Shown here piece by piece: positions 1 to 8,677 of a stretch of 64,000 bases of DNA. This stretch comes from Mesorhizobium opportunistum WSM2075 (GTDB lineage Bacteria; Pseudomonadota; Alphaproteobacteria; Rhizobiales; Rhizobiaceae). The notes beneath the pieces were generated by a model. That model saw only the letters and a program-made list of their open reading frames with translations. It searched no databases and was not told where the DNA came from. The stretch's first letter is position 1, and each line of letters opens with the position of its first letter. The position numbers and the translations under genes were made by a program. The stretch covers positions 744,001-808,000 of the forward strand of contig NC_015675.1 of assembly GCF_000176035.2 (NCBI RefSeq), written 5' to 3'.

Positions 1-1
1 G

Positions 2-1066
2 CCGACGGCCGAGAATGTGCTGGGGCTGATCCACAAGGAGCCGCTCGGCGTCGTCGGTGTCATCGTGCCGTGGAATTTCCCGCTGATGATCGGCGCCTGG
101 AAGATCGCCCCGGCGCTCGCCGCCGGCAATTGCGTGGTGGTCAAGCCGCCGGAGATCGCGTCGCTGACGCTGCTACGGCTGGCGGAACTGGCCGCCGAGG
201 CCGGCTTGCCCGCCGGCGTGCTCAACGTCGTGACCGGCCGTGGCGCGGCTGCCGGCGAAGCGCTCGGCCTGCATATGGATGTCGACGCCATCGCCTTCAC
301 CGGCTCCGGGCCGGTCGGCCGGCGGCTGCTCGACTATTCCGCCCGTTCCAACCTCAAGCGTGTCTTCCTCGAACTCGGCGGCAAGTCGCCCAACATCGTC
401 TTTGCCGATGCCCCCGACCTGAAACAGGCGGCGGTGGTCTCTGCCAACGGCATCTTCCGCAATTCCGGCCAGGTGTGCGTCGCCGGCTCGCGCCTGCTCG
501 TCCAGGCGTCGGTCTATGACCGCTTCATGGACGAACTTCTCTCGGCAACCACGCGGCTTAGGGTCGGCGATCCGCTCGATCTCGCAAGCGACGTCGGCGC
601 GGTGTCGAGCGCCGAGCAATTGGACAAGAACCTCGGCTTCGTCGCCAAGGCCGCCGAAGAAGGCGCCCGGCTGGTCACCGGCGGCGAGCGCATACTGACC
701 GAGACCGGAGGCAGCTACATGGCGCCGACGATCTTCGAGAATGTGACACAGGACATGCAGCTTGCCCGCGAGGAAGTGTTCGGACCGGTGCTCGGCGTGA
801 TGCGATTCGAGACCGAGGAGGAGGCGGTGCGGCTTGCCAATTCGACCGTCTACGGGCTTGCCTCGGCCGTGTGGACATCAAATCTTTCCACCGCGCATCG
901 CATGGTGCGCGCCATCAATGCCGGCGTCGTCCACGTCAACACCTATGGCGGCGCCGACATCACCGTACCGCTCGGCGGCGTCAAGCAATCCGGCTTCGGC
1001 CGCGACAAGTCGCTGCACGCGCTGGAGAAATATCTCGAGTTGAAGACCGCCTGGATCGCGCTTTGA
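2..1066 (+). CDS. Aldehyde dehydrogenase, C-terminal part (5' end outside window)
   Basis: The reading frame is open from the left edge of the window, so the gene starts upstream and about 355 C-terminal residues are present. It is an NAD(P)-dependent aldehyde dehydrogenase: the substrate-tunnel and cofactor motif PWNFPL, the general-base motif ELGGKSP and the catalytic-cysteine motif GQVCVAGSR are all visible, followed by the EEVFGPV and GGVKQSGFGRD motifs that close the fold. The substrate cannot be read from the sequence; betaine-aldehyde-like and aromatic-aldehyde enzymes share these motifs. The next gene, an ABC binding protein, lies about 240 bp downstream, so an operon link is uncertain. 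Confidence 0.93.
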   Translation, partial: PTAENVLGLIHKEPLGVVGVIVPWNFPLMIGAWKIAPALAAGNCVVVKPPEIASLTLLRLAELAAEAGLPAGVLNVVTGRGAAAGEALGLHMDVDAIAFTGSGPVGRRLLDYSARSNLKRVFLELGGKSPNIVFADAPDLKQAAVVSANGIFRNSGQVCVAGSRLLVQASVYDRFMDELLSATTRLRVGDPLDLASDVGAVSSAEQLDKNLGFVAKAAEEGARLVTGGERILTETGGSYMAPTIFENVTQDMQLAREEVFGPVLGVMRFETEEEAVRLANSTVYGLASAVWTSNLSTAHRMVRAINAGVVHVNTYGGADITVPLGGVKQSGFGRDKSLHALEKYLELKTAWIAL

Positions 1067-1309
1067 GATCCTGCCGGCTCTCCTTGAGAATCTGAGCGCC
1101 TGCAGCGGCGCTCAGGGTCGCATCGCGATTCCCTGCGGCCGGCCGGCGGCGTCTTGTGCTCGCTACCTCAGGATTTTTGAGAGAATATTCCCGGCTTCGG
1201 CGAGATCGGCGAAACACGTTCGTTGATAAGATCGATAAATTTGTGACGATGTGACCAAGCCTAGGCAATCCGCCTTGCTGCCATGACTTCACAATCGCAG
1301 AGATCAATC

Positions 1310-2164
1310 ATGTCCGACGTCAACAACACTTCGCCAGCTTCCCCTTGGTCAACCCTCAACCGGCGCAATGGCCTTGCTCTGCTGTTCGCATCGGCGGTGG
1401 CGATCGGCGGCCTGATGGCTCCCCATGCCTCCTTCGCCGAGGACAAGAAGGCGATCAAGGTCGGCATCATCAGCGGCGAGGACGAGGATGTCTGGCGCGT
1501 CGTCGTCGCCCAGGCCGCCGAAAAGGGCCTCACCATCGAGACCGTGGTGTTCAACGACTATACCCAGCCCAACGAGGCGCTGGAGCGCGGCGAGATCGAC
1601 GCCAACGCCTTCCAGCACCAGCCCTATCTCGACAACCAGATCAAGACCCAGGGCTACCATATCGTGCGCGTCGGCTATACCGGCGTCTGGCCGATCGGCC
1701 TTTATTCCAAGAAGTACAAAGCGGTCGCCGACCTGCCCGAAGGCGCGGTCATCGGCGTGCCGAACGACCCGTCCAATGAAGGCCGCGCGCTGCGGGTGCT
1801 GCAGAACGAGGGCGTGATCAAGCTGAAGGACGGCACCGGCATTCTCGCCACCACCGCCGACATCGCGGAAAACCCCAAGAAGGTCGAGATCAAGGAGCTT
1901 GACGCCGGCATCGTCGGCCGCTCGGTCGAGGATCTCGACGCGGCCGTGGTCAACACCGACTGGGCGCTGAAAAGCGGCCTGACGCCGGAAAACCGCATTG
2001 CGCAAGAGCCGATCGCCGACAACCCGTACCGCAACTTCATCGCGGTCAAGGTCGGCAATGAGAACGAGGCCTGGGTGAAGACGCTGGTCGCCTCCTACCA
2101 GAACGAGGCCGTGAAATCCGAGTTCGACAAGGTCTACAAGGGCACCGGCCTCAGCGCTTATTGA
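1310..2164 (+). CDS. metQ: Methionine-type ABC transporter substrate-binding protein (MetQ/NlpA family)
   Basis: About 284 residues from the ATG at 1310; an in-frame ATG at 1283 is possible but has no ribosome-binding site. A Sec signal peptide (hydrophobic run LALLFASAVAIGGLMAP, ending ASFA-ED) directs it to the periplasm. There is no lipobox cysteine, so unlike enteric MetQ it is probably soluble. The NlpA/MetQ fold is shown by the VGIISGEDEDVW start and by the NDYTQPNEALERGEIDANAFQH and NTDWAL-type motifs. It is followed by metN and metI in the usual MetQ-MetN-MetI set, which imports D/L-methionine or related amino acids. I saw no SAM riboswitch upstream. Confidence 0.88.
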   Translation: MSDVNNTSPASPWSTLNRRNGLALLFASAVAIGGLMAPHASFAEDKKAIKVGIISGEDEDVWRVVVAQAAEKGLTIETVVFNDYTQPNEALERGEIDANAFQHQPYLDNQIKTQGYHIVRVGYTGVWPIGLYSKKYKAVADLPEGAVIGVPNDPSNEGRALRVLQNEGVIKLKDGTGILATTADIAENPKKVEIKELDAGIVGRSVEDLDAAVVNTDWALKSGLTPENRIAQEPIADNPYRNFIAVKVGNENEAWVKTLVASYQNEAVKSEFDKVYKGTGLSAY

Positions 2165-2249
2165 CACCATCGGGCACTGACTTATCAGCTCCGACAGGAA
2201 GGCGGTCCGCGCATTGCGCGGGCCGCAATCGTATTTTCAGGATCCGCGT

Positions 2250-3318
<1,069 letters not shown>

Positions 3319-3338
<20 letters not shown>

Positions 3339-3975
3339 GCTTCTGCTGCGGTCGATCTGGGAGACGGTGCTGATGACGGCCGCCTCCGGCCTGATCTCGC
3401 TGGTGTTCGGCCTGCCGCTGGGGCTGGCCTTGATCGCCACCGAACGCGGCGGCCTCGCCGAAAGCCTGTGGGTCAACCGCGTGCTCGGCGCCGTCATCAA
3501 CGGTTTCCGCTCGGTGCCCTTCATCATCCTTCTGGTGGCGCTGATCCCGCTGACCCGGCTGATCGTCGGCACCTCGATCGGCACATGGGCGGCCATCGTG
3601 CCGCTGTCGATCGCGGCCACGCCCTACTATGCGCGCATCGCCGAAGTGTCGCTGCGCGAAGTCGACCATGGCCTGATCGAGGCGGCCCGCGCCATGGGCG
3701 GTAACCGCTGGACGATCATCCGCGAGGTGCTGGTGCCCGAAGCCCTGCCCGGCATCGTCGCCGGTTTCACGGTGACCTTGGTGACGCTGATCGGCGCCTC
3801 GGCGATGGCCGGAGCCATCGGTGCCGGCGGCCTCGGCGACCTCGCTATCCGCTACGGCTACCAGCGGTTCGAGACTTCGGTGATGATCGCCGTGGTCATC
3901 GTGCTGATCATCCTGGTATGCGGCATCCAGTGGGCGGGCGACCGGCTGGTGGCGCGGCTGGATCGGCGGGGATGA
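3319..3975 (+). CDS. metI: Methionine ABC transporter permease
   Basis: About 218 residues, starting at the ATG at 3319 inside the end of metN. It is an inner-membrane permease with about five transmembrane helices and the cytoplasmic EAA-type loop (ARAMGGNRWTIIREVLVPEALPG) that docks on the ATPase. The MetI signature GFRSVPFIILL is present. With the two genes before it, it completes a MetNIQ importer. It ends 15 bp before the convergent Fic remnant; no clear terminator lies between them. Confidence 0.93.
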
Positions 3976-3989
3976 GACCGGCTGACGAA

Positions 3990-4563
3990 CTAGGCGATGA
4001 TGTCTTCTATCAGTGCTTGCAAGGGCGCTTCGGAACCGCTGAAACTGTCGATCATGGCTTGAATGACGCGATCCCGTTCAAGGATGTCTGCATTGAATGT
4101 CAGGCCCGCGTGCTCGGCGAGCATCGCGAGGAAGGTGAGTTGGGTTCGGCCGTTGCCTTCGAAACGGATGCACGGCATTGATCTCCGCGACGATGTGGGC
4201 GGCGTGCCCGGAAAAGCCGACGCTGTCTAGGTCGGCTAAACGGTCGGGATTGCCGAGTTCGCCGAACACCCGCGCCATCTCAGTCGCGATGTGCTCGGGA
4301 TAACAGAACCAGCTGCCGCCCTTTCCGATGCGGATGGTGCGCGGCTGACCGGCCCAGGCATACACGTCCTGGAACAGATGCCGGTGCAGACTGCGATAAT
4401 GAGGATAGTCCAGTTCGCCTGCCGGAAGAGGTTCGTCAGCGCGTGTCAAGAACGGAGCGAGCTCGACCTCATCGAGTTCGGTCTGGTCACGAATGTCCAG
4501 CAAATTGATGAGCACCGTCGTGCCGGGATAGCAGAGCGGATCGAACTCGGCGACGTAGGCCAA
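3990..4563 (-). pseudogene. Fic/DOC family adenylyltransferase, frameshifted in the catalytic motif
   Basis: Two reading frames together make one Fic protein of about 190 residues. The first (4078-4563, TTG start) gives the N-terminal half, with the Fic-type LHRHLFQDVYAWAGQPRT segment, and reaches INAVHPFR. The second (to the stop at 3990) continues with EGNGRTQLTFLAMLAEHAG. The intact motif would read HPFREGNGR, so the frame is broken between R and E. The sequence fits loss of two bases (CG) from a CGCG run near 4160-4166. Fic enzymes AMPylate target proteins and act as toxins, with the His of this motif catalytic. The shifted product would lose the GNGR phosphate-binding part. A sequencing error is the other explanation. 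Confidence 0.85.
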
Positions 4564-4566
4564 CGT

Positions 4567-4773
4567 CTATTTCTTTTTGCCGATTTCTTCCTTGATGAGC
4601 GAACGCCGCTCATCACCGGATAGTCCGTGCCGCGCACTGTGGTTTAGTACCTTAGCCATGCGGGGCGACAGCTTCATGCCTTCGACGGCGCTAATTTTCT
4701 CGCCGCGCCCGCTCGTCAGAACGAACTGGCCGGTCTTGGCCGAACGGATGGTTCTTGAACTGGGAGACTTCAT
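4567..4773 (-). CDS. Small protein upstream of Fic, probable Fic antitoxin
   Basis: A 68-residue basic protein immediately upstream of the Fic gene on the same strand. Its TAG stop (4567-4569) is followed in the same frame by one codon and then the TTG start of Fic, so the pair is translationally coupled. It begins with a Ser/Arg-rich stretch (SRTIRSAKTGQFV) and has a helical region (LSPRMAKVLNHSARHGLSGDER) that could supply the inhibitory helix. I infer antitoxin function from position and size; no S/T-x-x-x-E/D-G-N inhibition motif is obvious. If Fic is dead, this gene is probably a relic. Confidence 0.6.
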   Translation of the reverse strand: MKSPSSRTIRSAKTGQFVLTSGRGEKISAVEGMKLSPRMAKVLNHSARHGLSGDERRSLIKEEIGKKK

Positions 4774-4832
4774 TTCGAGATCGTATCACAACCTTGGGAG
4801 GGGGGCCAAAGCGATTTCCGTGGCAAGTTGGA

Positions 4833-5960
4833 CTAGCCCCTCAGCCTCGCCCCTTCCGGATCGAAGAAAGGCATCGGCGCCACCACCGCGCGCGTCGGCT
4901 TGCCCTCTATCTCGATGCTCAGTTCGGTGCCGATGGCGGTGAAGGGCAGCCGCAGATGCGCCGTCGCCAGTACCTTGCCGAGGGAATAGCCATGATCGCT
5001 GTAGGTGACGATGCCGGCGTCCTCGCCATCGGCCATCACCCTGGCATCCGTCGTGGCTGGCTTATCCCCATCGAGGACCAATCCGGTCCAGCGTTCGTCG
5101 AGGCCCTTGTCTCGGACCTTGAGCAGGGCCTCGCGGCCGATGAAATCGCCCTTGTCGAACTTGATCCAGCGGTCGAGGCCGACATGGAACGGCGTGCGGC
5201 TCTCATCCATGTCGATGCCATGCGCCGGATAGGCCTTTTCCAGACCGAGCGTGAACATCGCCAGCACGCCATAGGGTTTCAGGCCGAAGTCCCGCCCGGC
5301 CTGCATCAGCCTTTCCCAGACCGAGGCCGCCTCGTCGGCCGGCACGAAGAGTTCGAAGCCGAGTTCGCCGGTGACTCCGGTGCGCGAGATCAGCACCTTG
5401 GTCTCCCCGACGCGCCCCGAGGTGAACGCCCAGCGCTTCAGCCCGTCCAGATCGGCATCCCTAACCAGCGCTTTCAACAGGTCGCGTGAGCGTGGGCCCT
5501 GGATAGTCGGGAAGGGGACCGCTGCGGTGATATCGGTGACATAGGCCTTGCGTCCTTCGGCATGATGCAGCAGCCAGGGCAGCATCTTCAACCGGTTGAC
5601 CGAGCCGGTCACCAGCATGAAATGCTCGGTCCCCAGTCGGAACACGGTGAGGTCGTCCAGGATGCCGCCATCCTCGCGGCAGACCGTGGAGTAGCGCACC
5701 TGGCCCGGCTTCATGGCCGCGGCATCGTTGACGATGACATGGTTGACCAGCGCCTCGGCGTCCGGCCCCTTGATGTCCATCTTGCCCATGGTGCTGAGAT
5801 CCTGCACGCCGACATTCTTGCGTGTGTTCAGGTGCTCGTCGGCGATGCCGGAATAATATTTGGCCGAGATGAAATCGCCACCGACCCGACCCATAGTCGC
5901 GCCCAATCCGACGATGCTGCTGTAGAAGGGGGAGCGCCGCTCAGCCAAGAAAGTCTCCAT
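4833..5960 (-). CDS. GcvT-family tetrahydrofolate-dependent aminomethyltransferase
   Basis: 375 residues, the usual length for the family. It shows the GcvT N-terminal folate-binding region (KNVGVQDLSTMGKMDIKGPDA, with the conserved Asp), the IQGPRSRDLLK segment, the GELGFELFVP segment and a C-terminal barrel domain (WTGLVLDG to the end). Members move a one-carbon unit from an aminomethyl or N-methyl substrate to tetrahydrofolate. It is the last gene of a minus-strand run after hyuA, hyuB and an amino-acid binding protein, so it probably handles an N-methyl or glycine-type product of that pathway rather than acting in the glycine cleavage complex; no gcvH or gcvP is nearby. Confidence 0.85.
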   Translation of the reverse strand: METFLAERRSPFYSSIVGLGATMGRVGGDFISAKYYSGIADEHLNTRKNVGVQDLSTMGKMDIKGPDAEALVNHVIVNDAAAMKPGQVRYSTVCREDGGILDDLTVFRLGTEHFMLVTGSVNRLKMLPWLLHHAEGRKAYVTDITAAVPFPTIQGPRSRDLLKALVRDADLDGLKRWAFTSGRVGETKVLISRTGVTGELGFELFVPADEAASVWERLMQAGRDFGLKPYGVLAMFTLGLEKAYPAHGIDMDESRTPFHVGLDRWIKFDKGDFIGREALLKVRDKGLDERWTGLVLDGDKPATTDARVMADGEDAGIVTYSDHGYSLGKVLATAHLRLPFTAIGTELSIEIEGKPTRAVVAPMPFFDPEGARLRG

Positions 5961-6013
5961 TCATGAAAACGGCAGCGCCAAGCGGCGCTGCCGGAACGCA
6001 TTTGGTGTCAGCC

Positions 6014-6790
6014 TCAATTCCCGTAGACGTCGAACGAAAAGTACTTGTCGTTGATTTCCTTGTACTTTCCGGCGGCGCGCAGCGCGTCGATGGCTGCATT
6101 GAACTTGTCGGCCAACTCCTTGTTGCCCTTCTGCAACGCGATGCCGACGCCGGGTCCGTGAATGGCCGGATCGGCTGTCAGCGTGCCGAGCAGCTTGCAG
6201 CAGGCGCCGTCGGGCTTCTTCAGCCATTCGGTCAGGATGATCGAGCCATCCATCATCGCGTCGAGCCGGCCGTTGGCCATGTCGGTGCGGGCGTCGTCGC
6301 CGGTCGGATAGGCCTTGACGGTCGAGCCTGCGTATTTCTGCTCGGCGAATTTCTGATGGATGGTGGCGGTCTGCACGCCGAGCGCCTTGCCTCTCAGATC
6401 TTCGGGCGAGGTGCCCGCGATGGGCGAATCCTTCGGCACCGCGATGGCCGGCGGCGTCTGGTAGTATTTGCGGGTGAACTCGACCTTCTCGGCCCGCTCG
6501 GGCGTGATGGTGATGTTGATGATGGCGTCGAACTTGCCGGCCTGGAGCGCGGGAATCGAGCCGTCGAAATCCTGCACCGTGAATTCGCAATCGGCTTTCA
6601 TCTCGGCGCACAGCGCCTTGCCTAGATCGATGTCGAAGCCGCCGAGCGTGCCGTCGGCATTGGCATAGTTGAAGGGCGGATAGGCGCCCTCGGTACCGAT
6701 CCTGAGTTTGTTGTCCTGGGCGGAAGCGGCGCCCGCGGCGAGGGTGAGAGCGACGGAAGCGGCAAGCACGAAACGACCGAAAAGACGCAT
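6014..6790 (-). CDS. Polar amino-acid ABC transporter substrate-binding protein
   Basis: 258 residues from the ATG at 6790, which has a GGGGAT ribosome-binding site. A Sec signal peptide (LAASVALTLAAGAASA-QD) sends it to the periplasm. The mature part is a family-3 solute-binding protein: GTEGAYPPFNYANADG, GGFDIDLGKALC, FDAIINITITPERAEKV and the late KYKEINDKYFSFDVYG. Relatives bind lysine/arginine/ornithine, histidine or glutamine. No permease or ATPase gene is adjacent, so it must use components coded elsewhere. It lies between hyuB and the GcvT-like gene on the same strand and may bring in the substrate of that operon. Confidence 0.9.
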   Translation of the reverse strand: MRLFGRFVLAASVALTLAAGAASAQDNKLRIGTEGAYPPFNYANADGTLGGFDIDLGKALCAEMKADCEFTVQDFDGSIPALQAGKFDAIINITITPERAEKVEFTRKYYQTPPAIAVPKDSPIAGTSPEDLRGKALGVQTATIHQKFAEQKYAGSTVKAYPTGDDARTDMANGRLDAMMDGSIILTEWLKKPDGACCKLLGTLTADPAIHGPGVGIALQKGNKELADKFNAAIDALRAAGKYKEINDKYFSFDVYGN

Positions 6791-6918
6791 GGTCCAGATC
6801 CCCGTTGACTGGCGAAGTCTACGGGCTTTCATGCGCGCGGCGGAGACGGAAACGACATCTGATGCGGCGATCACGGCGCGGCAGGCTGTCCTCGCGAGGA
6901 CTGAAGGCTTTGGGTTGG

Positions 6919-8676
6919 CTAGCCCGCGCGCTGTGCTTCCGTCGCCTTGCGGTCAACGGAAAGGTCGTTCGCCGACAGCGCCACGCCGAATTTTTGGCTG
7001 GCTTCCTTCGGTGTATAATATCCCAGCGCCACATCGCGTTGCACCTGATCGGCGTCGCGCTGGAATGGATCGCCATAGCCGCCACCGCCCGGAGTGCCGA
7101 CGCGCACGCGGTCACCGGCCTTCAGCGGGATATCCTGCTCCTTGGACAAATGCGGCGGCACATGTTCCTCGCCATTGCGGAACACGGTTACCGTGTTGGG
7201 CTCGCCGTCGCTGCCGCCGAGCGCGCCTTGCGGGCCGAAACGGCCGTGATCCATGACGAAGGAGGCGCGCGCGTCGCCGCGCAGGATCTCGACCTCATAG
7301 GCGAGGCCGAAACCGCCGCGATGCTTGCCGGCGCCGCCCGAGCCTTCACGCAAGGCATAGTGGCGGTAGAGCACCGGAAACGCCTGTTCCATGATCTCGA
7401 CCGGAGGCGACTTGGAAATGCCGATGGTCGAGCAGCCATTGGTCAGGCCGTCATGGCCTGAATTGCCGCCATAGCCGCCGCCGGAGATCTGGTACATGAC
7501 GTAGTCGCGGCCGCGTGCCGGGTCGTTGCCGCCGAGCGCGAAATTGCCGCTCGAGCCGGCGGGAGCCGCCGTCACCTTGTCCGGCAGCGCCTGCACCATG
7601 GCGGCGAACACTGCCTCGGCGATACGCTGCGACACTTCGGCCGCACAGCCCGACACGGGGCGCGGATATCTGGCGTCGAGGAAGGTGCCTTCCGGCCGCT
7701 TGACGATCAGCGGCTCGAAGGCGCCGGCACTGATCGGCACGTCGGGGAAAATGTGGCGCATGGCGAGATAGACCGAGGACAACGTCGTCGCCAGAACGCT
7801 GTTCATCGGCCCGGCGCACGGCTGTGACGAGCCGGCGAAATCGAAGGTCAGCGTATCGCCCTTCTTCTCGACCGCGAGCGCGATGGTCAGCGGTTCGTTG
7901 ACCACCCCATCAGAATCAACGAAGGCCCTGGAGCGGTAGGTACCGTCGGGAATGGCCGCTATGTTGGCGCGCATCTGTTCGGCGGCACGGCGGCGCAGCT
8001 CGGCGATCGCCTCGACAACGGTTTCGTCACCGTAACGATCCAGGATTCCGTTGAGCCGGTCCTGGCCGATCAGCAATGCCGCGGCCTGGGCCCGGATGTC
8101 GCCGATGCGCTGGTCGGCGACGCGGATGTTGGAGCAAATGATGGCGTAGATCTCGGGATCGAGCACGCCTTTCTTGAACAGTTTTACGGGCGGCAGCCGC
8201 AGGCCTTCCTGTTCGACGGCAGTGGCCGAAGCCGAGAAGCCGCCGGGCACGGAGCCGCCAATGTCGGGCCAATGGCCGGTGTTGGACAGCCAGCAGAAGA
8301 TTTCTCCCGCCCGGTAGACAGGCATGACGAAGCGCACATCCATCAGATGCGTGCCGCCGAGATAAGGGTCGTTGACGATGTAGATGTCGCCCGGCTCCGG
8401 GGCCAGGCAGCGGCCGTCGGCGATCATCCCGATCACCGTCCTGGTCGAATATTGCATGACGCCGACGAACACCGGCAGGCCCTGCGACCCCTGCGCGATC
8501 AGCGAGCCGTCGACCGCCGAATAGATGCCGTCCGAGCGATCATTGGCCTCGGCGATGACGGGCGAGAAGGCGGCGCGGGAGAAGGTCAGGTCCATCTCGT
8601 CGCAGACCTGCTGCAAGGCGGCCTGCAAAACCGAGAGCGTGATGGCGTCGAGCTTTGCCATATCCATATTGGGCAT
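6919..8676 (-). CDS. hyuB: Hydantoinase B/oxoprolinase family protein
   Basis: About 585 residues from the ATG at 8676, two bases after the HyuA stop. It is the HyuB-type subunit: the N-terminus (LDAITLSVLQAALQQVCDEM), the EANDRSDGIYSAVDGSLIAQG segment, and the glycine-rich C-terminus (GSGGAGKHRGGFG and VGTPGGGGYGDP) are characteristic. With HyuA it forms an ATP-dependent amidohydrolase for N-methylhydantoin, 5-oxoproline or hydantoin, or in related enzymes a carboxylase. The exact substrate cannot be read here. The amino-acid binding protein and GcvT-like gene downstream point to nitrogenous ring compounds. Confidence 0.92.
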   Translation of the reverse strand: MPNMDMAKLDAITLSVLQAALQQVCDEMDLTFSRAAFSPVIAEANDRSDGIYSAVDGSLIAQGSQGLPVFVGVMQYSTRTVIGMIADGRCLAPEPGDIYIVNDPYLGGTHLMDVRFVMPVYRAGEIFCWLSNTGHWPDIGGSVPGGFSASATAVEQEGLRLPPVKLFKKGVLDPEIYAIICSNIRVADQRIGDIRAQAAALLIGQDRLNGILDRYGDETVVEAIAELRRRAAEQMRANIAAIPDGTYRSRAFVDSDGVVNEPLTIALAVEKKGDTLTFDFAGSSQPCAGPMNSVLATTLSSVYLAMRHIFPDVPISAGAFEPLIVKRPEGTFLDARYPRPVSGCAAEVSQRIAEAVFAAMVQALPDKVTAAPAGSSGNFALGGNDPARGRDYVMYQISGGGYGGNSGHDGLTNGCSTIGISKSPPVEIMEQAFPVLYRHYALREGSGGAGKHRGGFGLAYEVEILRGDARASFVMDHGRFGPQGALGGSDGEPNTVTVFRNGEEHVPPHLSKEQDIPLKAGDRVRVGTPGGGGYGDPFQRDADQVQRDVALGYYTPKEASQKFGVALSANDLSVDRKATEAQRAG

Positions 8677-8677
8677 C

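Noticed and set aside
1067..1309. SAM riboswitch before the methionine importer
   Set aside because: I looked for the alphaproteobacterial SAM-II pattern and found no matching core or pseudoknot bases.
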